Below, piece by piece: positions 28,245-36,806 of a DNA stretch of 64,000 nt (position 1 is its first letter; each line of letters starts with the position of its first letter). The stretch comes from Acidovorax sp. 69. Lineage in GTDB: Bacteria; Pseudomonadota; Gammaproteobacteria; Burkholderiales; Burkholderiaceae_C. Below the pieces are notes generated by a model, which did not search any database, was not told the DNA's origin, and saw only the letters and a list, made by a program, of their open reading frames with translations. The stretch spans positions 4,278,501-4,342,500 of the forward strand of contig NZ_PGEP01000001.1 of assembly GCF_002797445.1 (NCBI RefSeq). The letters are read 5' to 3'. The translations under genes were made by a program, and so were the position numbers.

Positions 28245-30077
28245 TCAAACGGCCGCATCGCTTTGCTGGAGGGACCACATGCTCGCGTAGCGGCCTCCCA
28301 GCGCCAGCAGCTGGGCATGCGTGCCACGCTCGATGATGCGGCCGGCGTCCATGACCAGGATCTCGTGCGCCTCCACCACCGTAGACAGGCGGTGCGCAAT
28401 CACCAGCGTGGTCTTGTTCTGCGCCACGCTCTGCAGCTCGGCCTGGATGGCGCGCTCGTTGGCAGAGTCCAGGGCCGATGTGGCTTCGTCAAAGATCAGG
28501 ATCGGCGGGTTCTTGAGCAGGGTGCGCGCAATGGCCACGCGCTGCTTCTCGCCGCCAGACAGCTTGAGCCCACGCTCACCCACCATGGTGCCGTAACCCT
28601 TGGGCGCGCTGGCAATGAAGTCGTGGATGCGCGCGGCGTTCGCGGAGGCTTCGATCTCCTCTTGCGTGGCGCCGGGGCGGCCATAGGCAATGTTGTAAGC
28701 CACGGTGTCGTTGAAGAGCACCGTGTCCTGCGGCACGATGCCGATGGCCTGGCGCACGCTGGCCTGGGTCACGGCGCGGATCTCCTGTCCCGCAATCGTG
28801 ATGCGGCCCTGCTGGATGTCGTAGAAGCGGAACAGCAGGCGCGCCAACGTGCTCTTTCCCGACCCTGAAGGCCCCACCACCGCCACCGTCTTGCCCGCCG
28901 GGATCTCGAAGCTGATGCCCCGCAAGATGGTGCGCCCGCCATTGGGATCGTAGGCGAATACCACGTCTTCAAACCGCACGGTGGGCTGGTCCAGCCCCGC
29001 CAGCGGCTGGGCGCCGGGCGCGTCGGCCACTTCACGCTCTTTGTCCATCAGCGTGAACATCTTGTCCAGGTCGGTCAGGCTTTGTTTGATCTCGCGGTAG
29101 ATCACGCCCAGAAAATTGAGCGGGATGTACAGCTGAATCATGAACGCGTTGACCATGACCAGATCACCCAGCGTCATGCGGCCATCGACCACGCCCTGCG
29201 TGGCGCGCCACAGCATAGCCACCAGCCCGGCGGCGATGATGAGTTGCTGGCCGGTATTGAGCAGGGACAGCGTGGTCTGGCTCTTGAGCCGTGCACGGCG
29301 CAGGCGCTCCAGGCTTTCGTCGTAGCGGCGGGCCTCGAAGCCTTCGTTGTTGAAATATTTGACGGTTTCGTAGTTGAGCAGCGAATCCACGGCCTTGGAG
29401 TGCGCCGCCGAATCGAATTCATTGGCCTCGCGGCGAAACTGCGTGCGCCACTCGGTCACCAGCACCGTGAAGGTGATGTACAGCGCCAGCGCCGCCAGCG
29501 TGATCCACGCAAACCAGGCATCGAACTTGACGGCCAGAATGGAAAGCACCAACACCACCTCGACCAGGGTGGCGACCACGTTGAACAACGTGAACGAGAT
29601 CAGCGACTCGATGCCACGCACACCGCGCTCAATGTCGCGGGTCATGCCGCCGGTCTGCCGCTCCAGGTGAAACCGCAGGCTCAGGGCATGCAGGTGCTCA
29701 AACGTCTGCAGCGCAATCGAACGTGCAGCACCCTGCGTGGCCTTGGCAAACACCAGCTCGCGCAGCTCGGTAAACAGCGACGTGGACAGCCGCAGCCCAC
29801 CATAGGCCACCAGCAGCCCCACCGGCACCACCAGCAGCGCGGCGGGGTCGCCCGGCTTGAAGCTCATCGCATCGACCAGCGTCTTGAGCAGGATGGGTAC
29901 GCCCACATTCGCGAACTTGGCGCCCACCATGAAAACGATGGCGGCTATCACCCGCCACTTGTATTGCCACAGGTAGGGCACCAGCCGGTGCAGGGTGGCC
30001 CAGTCGGACTGGGCGGGCGCGGCACCGGTGGCAGAGGCACTGGCGGCATTAGGGGCGGTTTCGCCGTGGTGGCGCAT
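28245..30077 (-). CDS. ATM1-like ABC exporter (fused membrane and ATPase domains)
   Basis: A half-size ABC exporter of about 610 residues, close to the ATM1/HMT1 heavy-metal or glutathione-conjugate class. The N-terminal membrane domain has about six helices (about residues 35-330). The ATPase domain carries Walker [15 protein letters not shown], the signature LSGGEKQRVAIARTLL and Walker B PILIFDEATSALD. The membrane-domain stretch DIERGVRGIESLISFTLFNV and ALNYETVKYFNNE (as SLLNYETVKYFNNEGFE) are typical of ATM1 proteins. The ATG at 30077 is preferred over an in-frame TTG nine bases earlier. In other bacteria the class handles glutathione-metal conjugates or iron-sulfur precursors. Confidence 0.92.
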   Translation of the reverse strand: MRHHGETAPNAASASATGAAPAQSDWATLHRLVPYLWQYKWRVIAAIVFMVGAKFANVGVPILLKTLVDAMSFKPGDPAALLVVPVGLLVAYGGLRLSTSLFTELRELVFAKATQGAARSIALQTFEHLHALSLRFHLERQTGGMTRDIERGVRGIESLISFTLFNVVATLVEVVLVLSILAVKFDAWFAWITLAALALYITFTVLVTEWRTQFRREANEFDSAAHSKAVDSLLNYETVKYFNNEGFEARRYDESLERLRRARLKSQTTLSLLNTGQQLIIAAGLVAMLWRATQGVVDGRMTLGDLVMVNAFMIQLYIPLNFLGVIYREIKQSLTDLDKMFTLMDKEREVADAPGAQPLAGLDQPTVRFEDVVFAYDPNGGRTILRGISFEIPAGKTVAVVGPSGSGKSTLARLLFRFYDIQQGRITIAGQEIRAVTQASVRQAIGIVPQDTVLFNDTVAYNIAYGRPGATQEEIEASANAARIHDFIASAPKGYGTMVGERGLKLSGGEKQRVAIARTLLKNPPILIFDEATSALDSANERAIQAELQSVAQNKTTLVIAHRLSTVVEAHEILVMDAGRIIERGTHAQLLALGGRYASMWSLQQSDAAV

Positions 30078-30209
30078 GGGGGACAATTCCGGTTGTTGTT
30101 TTTCTTTACCGACCCGGCTGATGCCAAAGTGGTTTTGCGGGGCGCACGCCGCTTGCGAAAACCACTGGTTTCCCCAGCGATTGGCTCAGCCCCAACCGAG
30201 ATTGTGCCC

Positions 30210-30632
30210 ATGTCTGCCGTTTTCAGCCCGCCACCTGCCGCATTACCCACCGACAAGGAGCTGGTGCTCAAGGTCATCCCCATGCCCGCCGATACCAACG
30301 GCAATGGCGACATCTTTGGCGGCTGGGTGATGGCGCAGGTGGACCTGGCGGGTTCCGTGCTGCCCGCGCGCTACATCCAGGGGCGCATGGCCACGGTAGC
30401 GGTCAATGAATTCATCTTCAAGCAGCCCGTGCGCGTGGGCGACATCCTGTCGTTCTTCGCATCCATCACGCGGGTGGGCAACACCTCGGTCACCGTGCAG
30501 GTGGAGGTGTATGCCGAACGCTTTACCGACCAGGGCCGTTATGTGAAGGTCACCGAGGCGCGGCTGACCTACGTGGCCATTGACGACCAGGGCCGACCGC
30601 GCGCGGTGCCTAAACACACCGCGCCGGATTGA
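30210..30632 (+). CDS. yciA: YciA-like acyl-CoA thioesterase
   Basis: A 140-residue hot-dog fold thioesterase. The family motif NGNGDIFGGWVMAQVD (residues about 30-45) supplies the catalytic Asp, and AVNEFIFKQPVRVGDILSF is typical of YciA. It hydrolyses short to medium acyl-CoAs in other bacteria. The start at 30210 gives the normal family length; a long open frame upstream is not conserved-looking and is antisense to the exporter gene. It is divergent from the ATM1-like gene. Confidence 0.92.
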   Translation: MSAVFSPPPAALPTDKELVLKVIPMPADTNGNGDIFGGWVMAQVDLAGSVLPARYIQGRMATVAVNEFIFKQPVRVGDILSFFASITRVGNTSVTVQVEVYAERFTDQGRYVKVTEARLTYVAIDDQGRPRAVPKHTAPD

Positions 30633-30686
30633 GGCCCCAAAGCTCCAAAAGCCCCGAGAACCCCCAAAGGCACGCGGCCTCTGCGA

Positions 30687-31241
30687 TCAGGCGGCCAGCA
30701 CCGCCGGTTCGGCGCGCAAGGGCGCTGCCGCGCGCTGCAGCTGGCTGGACGACGACGCCGTGAAACCCGCCTCGATCTCGCCCGCCAGCTGGCCACCCTC
30801 TTCCACCACCAGTTTGCCGTAGCGGATCTTGCCGTTGACCTTGCCTGTGCTGTAGATCACCAGCTTCTGGCGCACCGTCAGCGTGCCGTTGAACTCGCCG
30901 TGGATCTCTGCAATGTCGATCTCCGCCGAGCCTTTGAACGCACCGTTTTCTGATATCTGGATCACGCGCGAGTCCATCGTAGCCTCCACGGTGCCTTCGA
31001 CCACCAGGGTGTCGCAATCGGTGATCTCTACGCCCTTGAGCTTGATGTTGGGGCCCACGGTGAGCTTGCTGCCGGTGGAGTCGCCCGCCACCGACTTGGG
31101 CGCGGCGGGCGCAGCCACCGGTTGCGCGGACACGGAACCATGGGCCGCCGAGCCACCCAGAACCGATGACGATGTGGTGCTCTGGCGGGGTTGGAACGGT
31201 TCGGGTTCACGCTTGCCAAAAAAGGGGTTTTGCACGGCCAT
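30687..31241 (-). CDS. Bactofilin (polymer-forming cytoskeletal protein)
   Basis: A 184-residue bactofilin. A disordered N-terminus (about residues 1-60) precedes the beta-helical DUF583 core: VGPNIKLKGVEITDCDTLVVEGTVEA, then FKGSAEIDIAEIHGEFNGTLTVRQKLVI and GKVNGKIRYGKLVVEEGGQLAGEI. It ends with a short variable tail. Bactofilins self-assemble into filaments that position cell-wall or polar machinery. No peptidase or other morphogenesis gene adjoins it, so its partner is unknown. Confidence 0.93.
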   Translation of the reverse strand: MAVQNPFFGKREPEPFQPRQSTTSSSVLGGSAAHGSVSAQPVAAPAAPKSVAGDSTGSKLTVGPNIKLKGVEITDCDTLVVEGTVEATMDSRVIQISENGAFKGSAEIDIAEIHGEFNGTLTVRQKLVIYSTGKVNGKIRYGKLVVEEGGQLAGEIEAGFTASSSSQLQRAAAPLRAEPAVLAA

Positions 31242-31418
31242 CAGATCTCCTTGAAAAGAGAGTCATCGTAGGTTTCGTGTCATGTGAAAGATGCCCTGGT
31301 TACGCAAGAACGGTAACCAAACGGTTCGCTCGTAGCATGCGCTTGCAAGGCTTGCAGCGACACACATTCGCGGGCAGGGCGGGATCACCCGCTGGCGCGG
31401 CCCCGCCATGCGGTCTTG

Positions 31419-31904
31419 CTAAGAAACAATGTACGCCGCAGCCCCTGCCGACATGATCTGCCCATCCGGCCCCAGAAACTCCATGCGAGTGGTTGCCACG
31501 CGCGAGCCCAGGCGCAGCACCTGGGCGCGCAACTCGAAGTGGCTGCCAATGCCCGGGCGCAGGTAGTCAATGCGCAGGTCGATGGTGCCCAGCTTGGCAA
31601 AGCGGTGCAGCCGCTGCTCGGGGGCCTCGTCCAGGTGCTTGGCGCCAATCGCGGCCATGACTGCCAGCCCACCCATGGCATCGAGCCCCGCGCTGATCAC
31701 GCCGCCATGGATGCGGTTGTAGGCGTAGTGGCCCACCAGGTCCGGTTTCATGTCGATGCGGCCCACCACACCATCGGGCGCCAGCGATGTGATCTTCAGG
31801 CCCAGCACCTGGTTGAACACAATTTTTTCTTCAAAGATGGACTTGAGGCCTGCAATGAATTCGGGTTCAAAAGCCTGCAAGGGCGGCGTGACGGATTTGC
31901 TCAT
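31419..31904 (-). CDS. PaaI-type hot-dog thioesterase
   Basis: A 161-residue hot-dog thioesterase. The start at 31904 (MSKSVTPPLQAFE) is chosen for normal length. The core shows RIDMKPDLVGHYAYNRIHGGVISAGLDAMGGLAVM, where HGG-SAGLD aligns with the helix of PaaI/YiiD proteins, and DLRIDYLRPG. It likely hydrolyses acyl-CoA thioesters, fitting the many CoA-metabolism genes nearby. The upstream enoyl-CoA hydratase gene is about 108 bp away, with a hairpin repeat between them. Confidence 0.87.
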   Translation of the reverse strand: MSKSVTPPLQAFEPEFIAGLKSIFEEKIVFNQVLGLKITSLAPDGVVGRIDMKPDLVGHYAYNRIHGGVISAGLDAMGGLAVMAAIGAKHLDEAPEQRLHRFAKLGTIDLRIDYLRPGIGSHFELRAQVLRLGSRVATTRMEFLGPDGQIMSAGAAAYIVS

Positions 31905-31952
31905 GGTGTTCCTGGGCGGCCCAGCGAGGGGGCAGCATGCCCGCACGGCCGA

Positions 31953-32010
31953 TGACTCCTGTTTTTGTAGCTGCCAGCGCTTGAAGGACAAGCGCTCCAA
32001 GCCATTTTGA
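31953..32010. repeat. AGCTAT-type hairpin element, copy 4
   Basis: GTAGCTGCCAGCGCTTG-AAGGA-CAAGCGCTCCAAGCCA forms a strong stem (AGCGCTTG with CAAGCGCT). It lies between two codirectional minus-strand genes and may affect readthrough from the hydratase into the thioesterase. Confidence 0.75.
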
Positions 32011-32011
32011 C

Positions 32012-32809
32012 TTAAAACTGGCCGTGGCGCCCCTGGCCGTTGCTGAAACGAGTGGCCCCACGCAAGGCATCGGCCAGGCATTCCCGGCCACCGCTCCACT
32101 CCTGCAACAGGGCCTGCGGCAACGGCAGGCCCTCGCTGGCAAGGGCACTGGCGCGGTCTGCACGCAGCGTGGCCTGCGGAAACGCCGCCAGCTCGCGCGC
32201 CAGCGCCAGAGCCACATCCCGCGCCTGCCCCGGCGGCACCACCCGGTTACACAGCCCCATGCGCAGGGCCTCGGCCGCCTCGACCTTGCGTCCCGTAAGA
32301 ATCAGGTCCAGCGCGTGCGACAGGCCAATGAGGCGCGGCAGGCGCACGGTGCCGCCATCGATCAGCGGCACACCAAAGCGGCGGCAGAACACGCCCATAT
32401 AGGCATCTTCCTCCATCACGCGCAGGTCACACCACAGCGCCAGCTCCATCCCGCCCGCCACCGCCGCGCCACTGATGGCCGCAATCACGGGCTTGGACAG
32501 GTGCAAGCGGCTGGGCCCCATGGGGCCGAGCGGCAGGGGCGCATCGGACGTGAAGTCGAGCGACGCGGCCAGCGCCTCGGGCGATACGCCCTGCGCCTGC
32601 AGCCGCGCGCCCGACTGCAGATCCCAGCCGGCGCAGAAATGGCCGCCTGCGCCATGGAACACCGCCACATCGGCCGCATCGTCATGCTCGAACGCCACAA
32701 AGGCCGCGTGCAGCGCCTGCGCGGTGGCGGCGTCCACGGCGTTGCGCACATCGGGGCGGTGCAATATCACCAGCGTGACACGGTCGTGCGTGTGTACCTC
32801 TACCGACAT
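32012..32809 (-). CDS. Enoyl-CoA hydratase/isomerase family protein
   Basis: A 265-residue crotonase-fold enzyme. Oxyanion-hole segments are GAGGHFCAGWDL (about residues 53-64) and AISGAAVAGGMELALWCDLRV (about 108-128). The active-site region reads CRRFGVPLIDGGTVRLPRLIG, where one of the catalytic acidic residues of classical hydratases is replaced, so hydratase activity is not certain. It may act on an unsaturated or aromatic acyl-CoA. It is the upstream gene of a pair with the PaaI-type thioesterase. Confidence 0.88.
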   Translation of the reverse strand: MSVEVHTHDRVTLVILHRPDVRNAVDAATAQALHAAFVAFEHDDAADVAVFHGAGGHFCAGWDLQSGARLQAQGVSPEALAASLDFTSDAPLPLGPMGPSRLHLSKPVIAAISGAAVAGGMELALWCDLRVMEEDAYMGVFCRRFGVPLIDGGTVRLPRLIGLSHALDLILTGRKVEAAEALRMGLCNRVVPPGQARDVALALARELAAFPQATLRADRASALASEGLPLPQALLQEWSGGRECLADALRGATRFSNGQGRHGQF

Positions 32810-32961
32810 GGACTCTCCCTGCGCCAGAAACAGCGCTTATCGGACGCAACCCTTATTGCGCCCTGCCCCGCACTGCGTCAATATGCGCAGCGTCCCCACG
32901 CCACCCCATCAGGGTTAGCCCCGAGTGCGGGACGGGCCAGGCACAGGCACCATTATTTATG

Positions 32962-32977
32962 CAAAGCAATCGCTTTG
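32962..32977. promoter_or_regulatory. Operator-like palindrome upstream of the liv operon
   Basis: CAAAGC-AATC-GCTTTG is a perfect six-base inverted repeat located 25 bp before the livH start codon. Position and symmetry suggest a regulator binding site. No regulator gene adjoins it. Confidence 0.45.
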
Positions 32978-33001
32978 TAAAAATATTCTGGGAGATCCCG
33001 T

Positions 33002-33877
33002 GTGCAATTCGTGCAACTGTTGATCAGTGGTATCTCCCTGGGATGCATCTACGGGCTGATCGCGCTGGGCTTTGTACTCATCTACAAGGCCACAGAAACC
33101 GTGAGCTTCGCGCAGGGTGAGCTGATGATGCTGGGCGCGTTCTGCGGCCTGGCGCTTATGACGGTGCTGGGTTTTCCGTTCTGGGTCGCCGTGATCGCCA
33201 GCATCGCCGCCATGGGGCTCTTTGGCACCGTGCTGGAACGCGCCGTGATCCGCCCCATCCTCGGGCAGCCTGCGTTCTCCATCGTCATGCTCACCATTGG
33301 CATCGGCTATGTGCTGCGCGGGCTGGTCACGATGATCCCCAACATCGGCACCGAAACGCACACCCTGCCTGTGCCCTACAAAGACCTGTCGTTCCGGCTG
33401 GGCACGCTGGTGCTCAACGCCGAGCAGCTCGTGGTGATTGGCGCCACCGCCGCGTTGTGTGCGCTGTTGTTCGCCATGTTCCGCTACAGCAAGCTGGGCA
33501 TCGCCATGCAGGCGTCATCGCAAAACCAGCTGGCGGCCTACTACATGGGCATCCCTGTGCAGCGGCTCAACGGCCTGGCCTGGGGCCTCGCGGCGGCCGT
33601 GGCCGCCGTGGCGGGGCTGCTGCTGGCGCCCATCACCTTTGTGCACGCCAACATGGGGCTCATCGGTCTCAAGGCCTTCCCGGCCGCCGTGGTGGGCGGC
33701 TTTGGCAGCCTGCCAGGGGCCATCGTGGGGGGGCTGGTCATCGGCATTGTGGAATCGCTCTCGGGGTTTTATCTGCCCGACGGTTTCAAGGACACCGCTG
33801 CCTACATCGTGGTGCTCGTCATGTTGATGGTCAAACCCAACGGTCTGTTCGGCGAAAAGCTGCGCAAGAAAGTCTGA
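33002..33877 (+). CDS. livH: Branched-chain amino acid-type ABC transporter permease LivH
   Basis: A 291-residue permease with about eight hydrophobic segments. It starts at GTG 33002 (VQFVQLLISGISLGCIYGLIALGF), with GGGAG upstream. Family motifs include TVSFAQGELMMLGAF and the ATPase-docking NGLAWGLAAAVAAVAGLLLAP region, followed by KAFPAAVVGGFGSLPGA. It is the first gene of the livHMGF operon. Because fatty acid/CoA genes follow, the substrate may be a carboxylate or aromatic acid rather than an amino acid. Confidence 0.93.
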   Translation: MQFVQLLISGISLGCIYGLIALGFVLIYKATETVSFAQGELMMLGAFCGLALMTVLGFPFWVAVIASIAAMGLFGTVLERAVIRPILGQPAFSIVMLTIGIGYVLRGLVTMIPNIGTETHTLPVPYKDLSFRLGTLVLNAEQLVVIGATAALCALLFAMFRYSKLGIAMQASSQNQLAAYYMGIPVQRLNGLAWGLAAAVAAVAGLLLAPITFVHANMGLIGLKAFPAAVVGGFGSLPGAIVGGLVIGIVESLSGFYLPDGFKDTAAYIVVLVMLMVKPNGLFGEKLRKKV

Positions 33878-33881
33878 GCCC

Positions 33882-34958
33882 ATGCGCTTTCTGTTCAAGA
33901 CCTCCTACGAACAAGACCTTCGCCTCGCCAAACATGGCGGGCATGTGTTCTGGTACAGCCTGCTGTGCCTGGCGCTGGTGGCCGCGCCCTGGGTGGCGCC
34001 TGAATACTGGCTCGCGCAACTGACCTTCGTGCTGATCTACGCCATCGTGGGGCTGGGTCTGATGCTGCTGGCGGGCTTCACGGGGCAGTTTTCACTGGGG
34101 CACGCGGCCTTTCTGGGCGTGGGCGCCTACACGCAGGCCGTGCTCACAGGCATGGGCTGGCCGTTTGCGCTGTCCCTTGCCTGCGCGGCGGGCCTATCGG
34201 CCGCCGTGGGCGTGGTGGTGGGCCTGCCCGCGCTGCGCGTCAAGGGCATCTACCTGGGCATGGCGACGCTTTCGTTCGGTTTCATTGTGGAGGAAGTGTT
34301 TGCGCGCTGGGAGTCGGTGACCGGCGGCAACTCGGGCAAACACCTGGTGCCGCCGCAGATCTTCGGCTACTCGTTTGAGTCCACCGAGTCGTTCTATTTT
34401 CTGTGTCTGGTGATAGCCGTGGTCAGCACACTGGGCATTTTGAACCTGCTGCGCTCGCCCACGGGCCGGGCGTTTGTCGCCATCCGCGATTCAGAAATTT
34501 CAGCGCAGAGCATGGGCATTCATCTGGCGCGCTACAAGACACTGTCGTTCTCGCTGTCGGCCGCACTGGCGGGCGTGGGTGGCGCGCTTTATGCCCACAA
34601 GCTGCAGTTCATCTCGCCCGACCAGTTCAACATCCTTCAGTCCATTGACCTGCTGCTGATGATCGTGATCGGCGGACTGGGCTCGGTGCATGGGGCGTTC
34701 CTGGGCGCCATCTTCCTTATCTCCATGCCGCAACTCATATCGCTGGGCAAAGACTGGCTGCCCGCCGCCATCGGCCAGGCGCCGGGGCTGCAGGCGGTGG
34801 TGTACGGTGCCGTGCTGATTCTCTTCGTGCTGTTCGAGCCCATGGGGCTGTACGGCCGATGGCTCAAGGTGCGCACCTGGCTGCAGATGTTTCCGTTCTA
34901 CCGCAAGGGCCTGTTCAAGCGGCAGAAGTCTTTCCAGAAGTCCGACAGGCTGAAATGA
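33882..34958 (+). CDS. livM: Branched-chain amino acid-type ABC transporter permease LivM
   Basis: A 358-residue permease starting four bases after livH. The family motifs LLAGFTGQFSLGHAAFLGVGAYTQA and GRAFVAIRDSEISAQSMGI are present, as is the late GGLGSVHGAFLGA. It pairs with LivH to form the channel. The C-terminus is extended and basic (about 40 residues after the last helix). The stop overlaps the livG start as ATGA. Confidence 0.93.
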   Translation: MRFLFKTSYEQDLRLAKHGGHVFWYSLLCLALVAAPWVAPEYWLAQLTFVLIYAIVGLGLMLLAGFTGQFSLGHAAFLGVGAYTQAVLTGMGWPFALSLACAAGLSAAVGVVVGLPALRVKGIYLGMATLSFGFIVEEVFARWESVTGGNSGKHLVPPQIFGYSFESTESFYFLCLVIAVVSTLGILNLLRSPTGRAFVAIRDSEISAQSMGIHLARYKTLSFSLSAALAGVGGALYAHKLQFISPDQFNILQSIDLLLMIVIGGLGSVHGAFLGAIFLISMPQLISLGKDWLPAAIGQAPGLQAVVYGAVLILFVLFEPMGLYGRWLKVRTWLQMFPFYRKGLFKRQKSFQKSDRLK

Positions 34959-35812
34959 GCGCGATGCCCACCATGAACAACGACGTGCTGCTCAGCGCCC
35001 AGAACCTCAGCGTGCGCTTTGGCGGCGTGCTGGCAGTCAACAACGTGAGCTTCGACGTGCGGCGCGGCGAGGTGTTCACCCTCATCGGCCCCAATGGCGC
35101 GGGCAAGACGACGGTGTTCAACCTCATCAGCCGCATCTACACACCCACCACCGGCTCCATTGCCTACGCAGGCCCTGGTGGCGCCCTGCTGCCACTCACT
35201 GACCAGCCGCCGCACAAGGTGGCGGGGCTGGGCATAGCACGCACCTTTCAGAACATTGAACTCTTCGAACACGCCAGCGTGCTGCACAACCTGCTGATCG
35301 GCCGCCACACGCGGCGCGAAACGGGCGTGTGGGCCGACATGTTCTTTACCCGCAAGGTGCGCGATGCCGAGGTTCATGCGCGCGAAAAGGCCGAGCAGAT
35401 CATCGATTTTCTGGACCTGCAGCACTACCGCGACACCATGGTGGCCGGTCTGCCCTATGGCGTGCGCAAGGTGGTCGAGCTGGCCCGCGCGCTGTGCACT
35501 GAGCCTCAATTACTGCTGCTCGACGAGCCATCGTCGGGCTTGAACGTGGAGGAAACCGATGACATGGCGTTCTGGATCCAGGACATCCAGCACGAGCTGG
35601 GCATCACCGTGCTGATGGTGGAGCACGACATGTCACTGGTCTCCAAGGTGTCTGACCGTGTACTGGCCATGAACCAGGGCGAATTGGTGGCCATGGGAAC
35701 GCCGCGCGAGGTGCAGGCGCACCCCGGTGTGATCGAGGCGTATCTGGGCACCATCGACGATGTGAGCAACCTGCGCCGGCCGCCCGGCACCTCTTTCGGA
35801 GCCCGACCATGA
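34955..35812 (+). CDS. livG: Branched-chain amino acid-type ABC transporter ATPase LivG
   Basis: A 285-residue ATPase. Walker A is GPNGAGKTTVFNLI (about residues 43-56), and the LivG-type insert follows. The signature region is degenerate, PYGVRKVVELARAL in place of a canonical SYGEQR, which is often seen in this group. Walker B is LLLLDEPSSGLNVEE, and the H-loop is MVEHDMSLV. Start and stop overlap livM and livF as ATGA, so the operon is tightly coupled. Confidence 0.93.
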   Translation: MSAMPTMNNDVLLSAQNLSVRFGGVLAVNNVSFDVRRGEVFTLIGPNGAGKTTVFNLISRIYTPTTGSIAYAGPGGALLPLTDQPPHKVAGLGIARTFQNIELFEHASVLHNLLIGRHTRRETGVWADMFFTRKVRDAEVHAREKAEQIIDFLDLQHYRDTMVAGLPYGVRKVVELARALCTEPQLLLLDEPSSGLNVEETDDMAFWIQDIQHELGITVLMVEHDMSLVSKVSDRVLAMNQGELVAMGTPREVQAHPGVIEAYLGTIDDVSNLRRPPGTSFGARP

Positions 35813-36618
35813 GCGCCGTGCTTGCTGCCACTCAGGCTGATCCTGCGGCCCAGCCCCTGCTGCGGCTGCAGAACGTCGAAAGCGCCTACGGCCCCATCAA
35901 GGCCATCCGGGGCGTGAGCCTGCAGGTGCGGCGTGGCGAGATTGCCGCCGTGCTGGGCAGCAACGGCGCGGGCAAGACCACCATCCTCAAAACCATCTCC
36001 GGCATCATCGACCCGCGCAAAGGCTCCATCGAGTTCGGGGGCGTCGACATCACCGCCAACGACCCGGCGGCCATCGTGCGCCGGGGTCTCATGCATGTGC
36101 CTGAGGGGCGCGAGGTGTTTGCGCTGCTGTCGGTGCGAGACAACCTGCTCATGGGCGCCTACACGCGCAGCGACGCCGACGCGGTGGCGCGCGACATGGA
36201 GACGGTGTACGGCTACTTTCCCATCCTGAAGGAGCGCGCCGCGCAGGATGCCGGCCTGCTCTCGGGCGGACAGCAGCAGATGCTGGCAATCTCGCGCGCG
36301 CTCATGGCCAACCCCGAACTGATCCTGCTCGACGAGCCCAGCCTGGGCCTGTCTCCCAAACTCACCAAGGAAATCTTCGAGATCGTGGTGCGCATCAACC
36401 GCGAGCGTGGCACCACCATCTTGCTGGTGGAGCAGAACGCCAACATGGCGCTCAACGCATCGGACTACGGCTATGTGCTGGAGAACGGCCGCATCGTGAT
36501 GGAAGACAGCTGTGATCGCCTGCGCGAGAAGGACGACATCAAGGAGTTCTACCTCGGAATGAAGGATGTCGGCGTGCGTGGTGAGCGGCGCTGGAAAAAG
36601 AAAAAGACCTGGAGATGA
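35809..36618 (+). CDS. livF: Branched-chain amino acid-type ABC transporter ATPase LivF
   Basis: A 269-residue ATPase. Walker A is GSNGAGKTTILKTI, the signature LLSGGQQQMLAISRAL and Walker B LILLDEPSLGLSPKL. The late LLVEQNANMALNASDYGYVLENGRIVMED is typical of LivF. It ends with a basic tail (RWKKKKTWR). Downstream, 188 bp separate it from the acyl-CoA synthetase; that gap is filled by a GC-rich repeat. Confidence 0.93.
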   Translation: MSAVLAATQADPAAQPLLRLQNVESAYGPIKAIRGVSLQVRRGEIAAVLGSNGAGKTTILKTISGIIDPRKGSIEFGGVDITANDPAAIVRRGLMHVPEGREVFALLSVRDNLLMGAYTRSDADAVARDMETVYGYFPILKERAAQDAGLLSGGQQQMLAISRALMANPELILLDEPSLGLSPKLTKEIFEIVVRINRERGTTILLVEQNANMALNASDYGYVLENGRIVMEDSCDRLREKDDIKEFYLGMKDVGVRGERRWKKKKTWR

Positions 36619-36624
36619 CATGAA

Positions 36625-36770
36625 GCACCCCCTGAGTCGCTTCGCGCCTTCCCCCTCTCTCGACTCGCTGCGCGAATCGGGACGCCCCCAGCGCACGCAC
36701 GCAAAGCGCCGCCTGCGCGGCTTGGCGGCCCTTGCGCGGGGGCGCTGGCTTCGGCCTCGCCAATTTCATG
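36625..36770. repeat. CCCCTGAG-type GC-rich dispersed repeat, copy 1
   Basis: It contains CACCCCCTGAGTCGCTTCGC, TTCCCCCTCTCTC, CGCTGCGCGAA and, later, GCGCTGGCTTCGGCC. The same blocks occur in the same order at 43250-43375, defining a repeat of roughly 120 bp. It lies within the liv-acyl-CoA synthetase gene run. Confidence 0.6.
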
Positions 36771-36806
36771 CGCAGCCAACGTAGCAGAGCGAAGCGGATT
36801 ACTGAC

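Noticed and set aside
29082..30209. Open frame extending the YciA-like gene upstream by more than 370 codons
   Set aside because: The extension is antisense to the ABC exporter gene and has shadow-like composition; the YciA family starts at about 30210.
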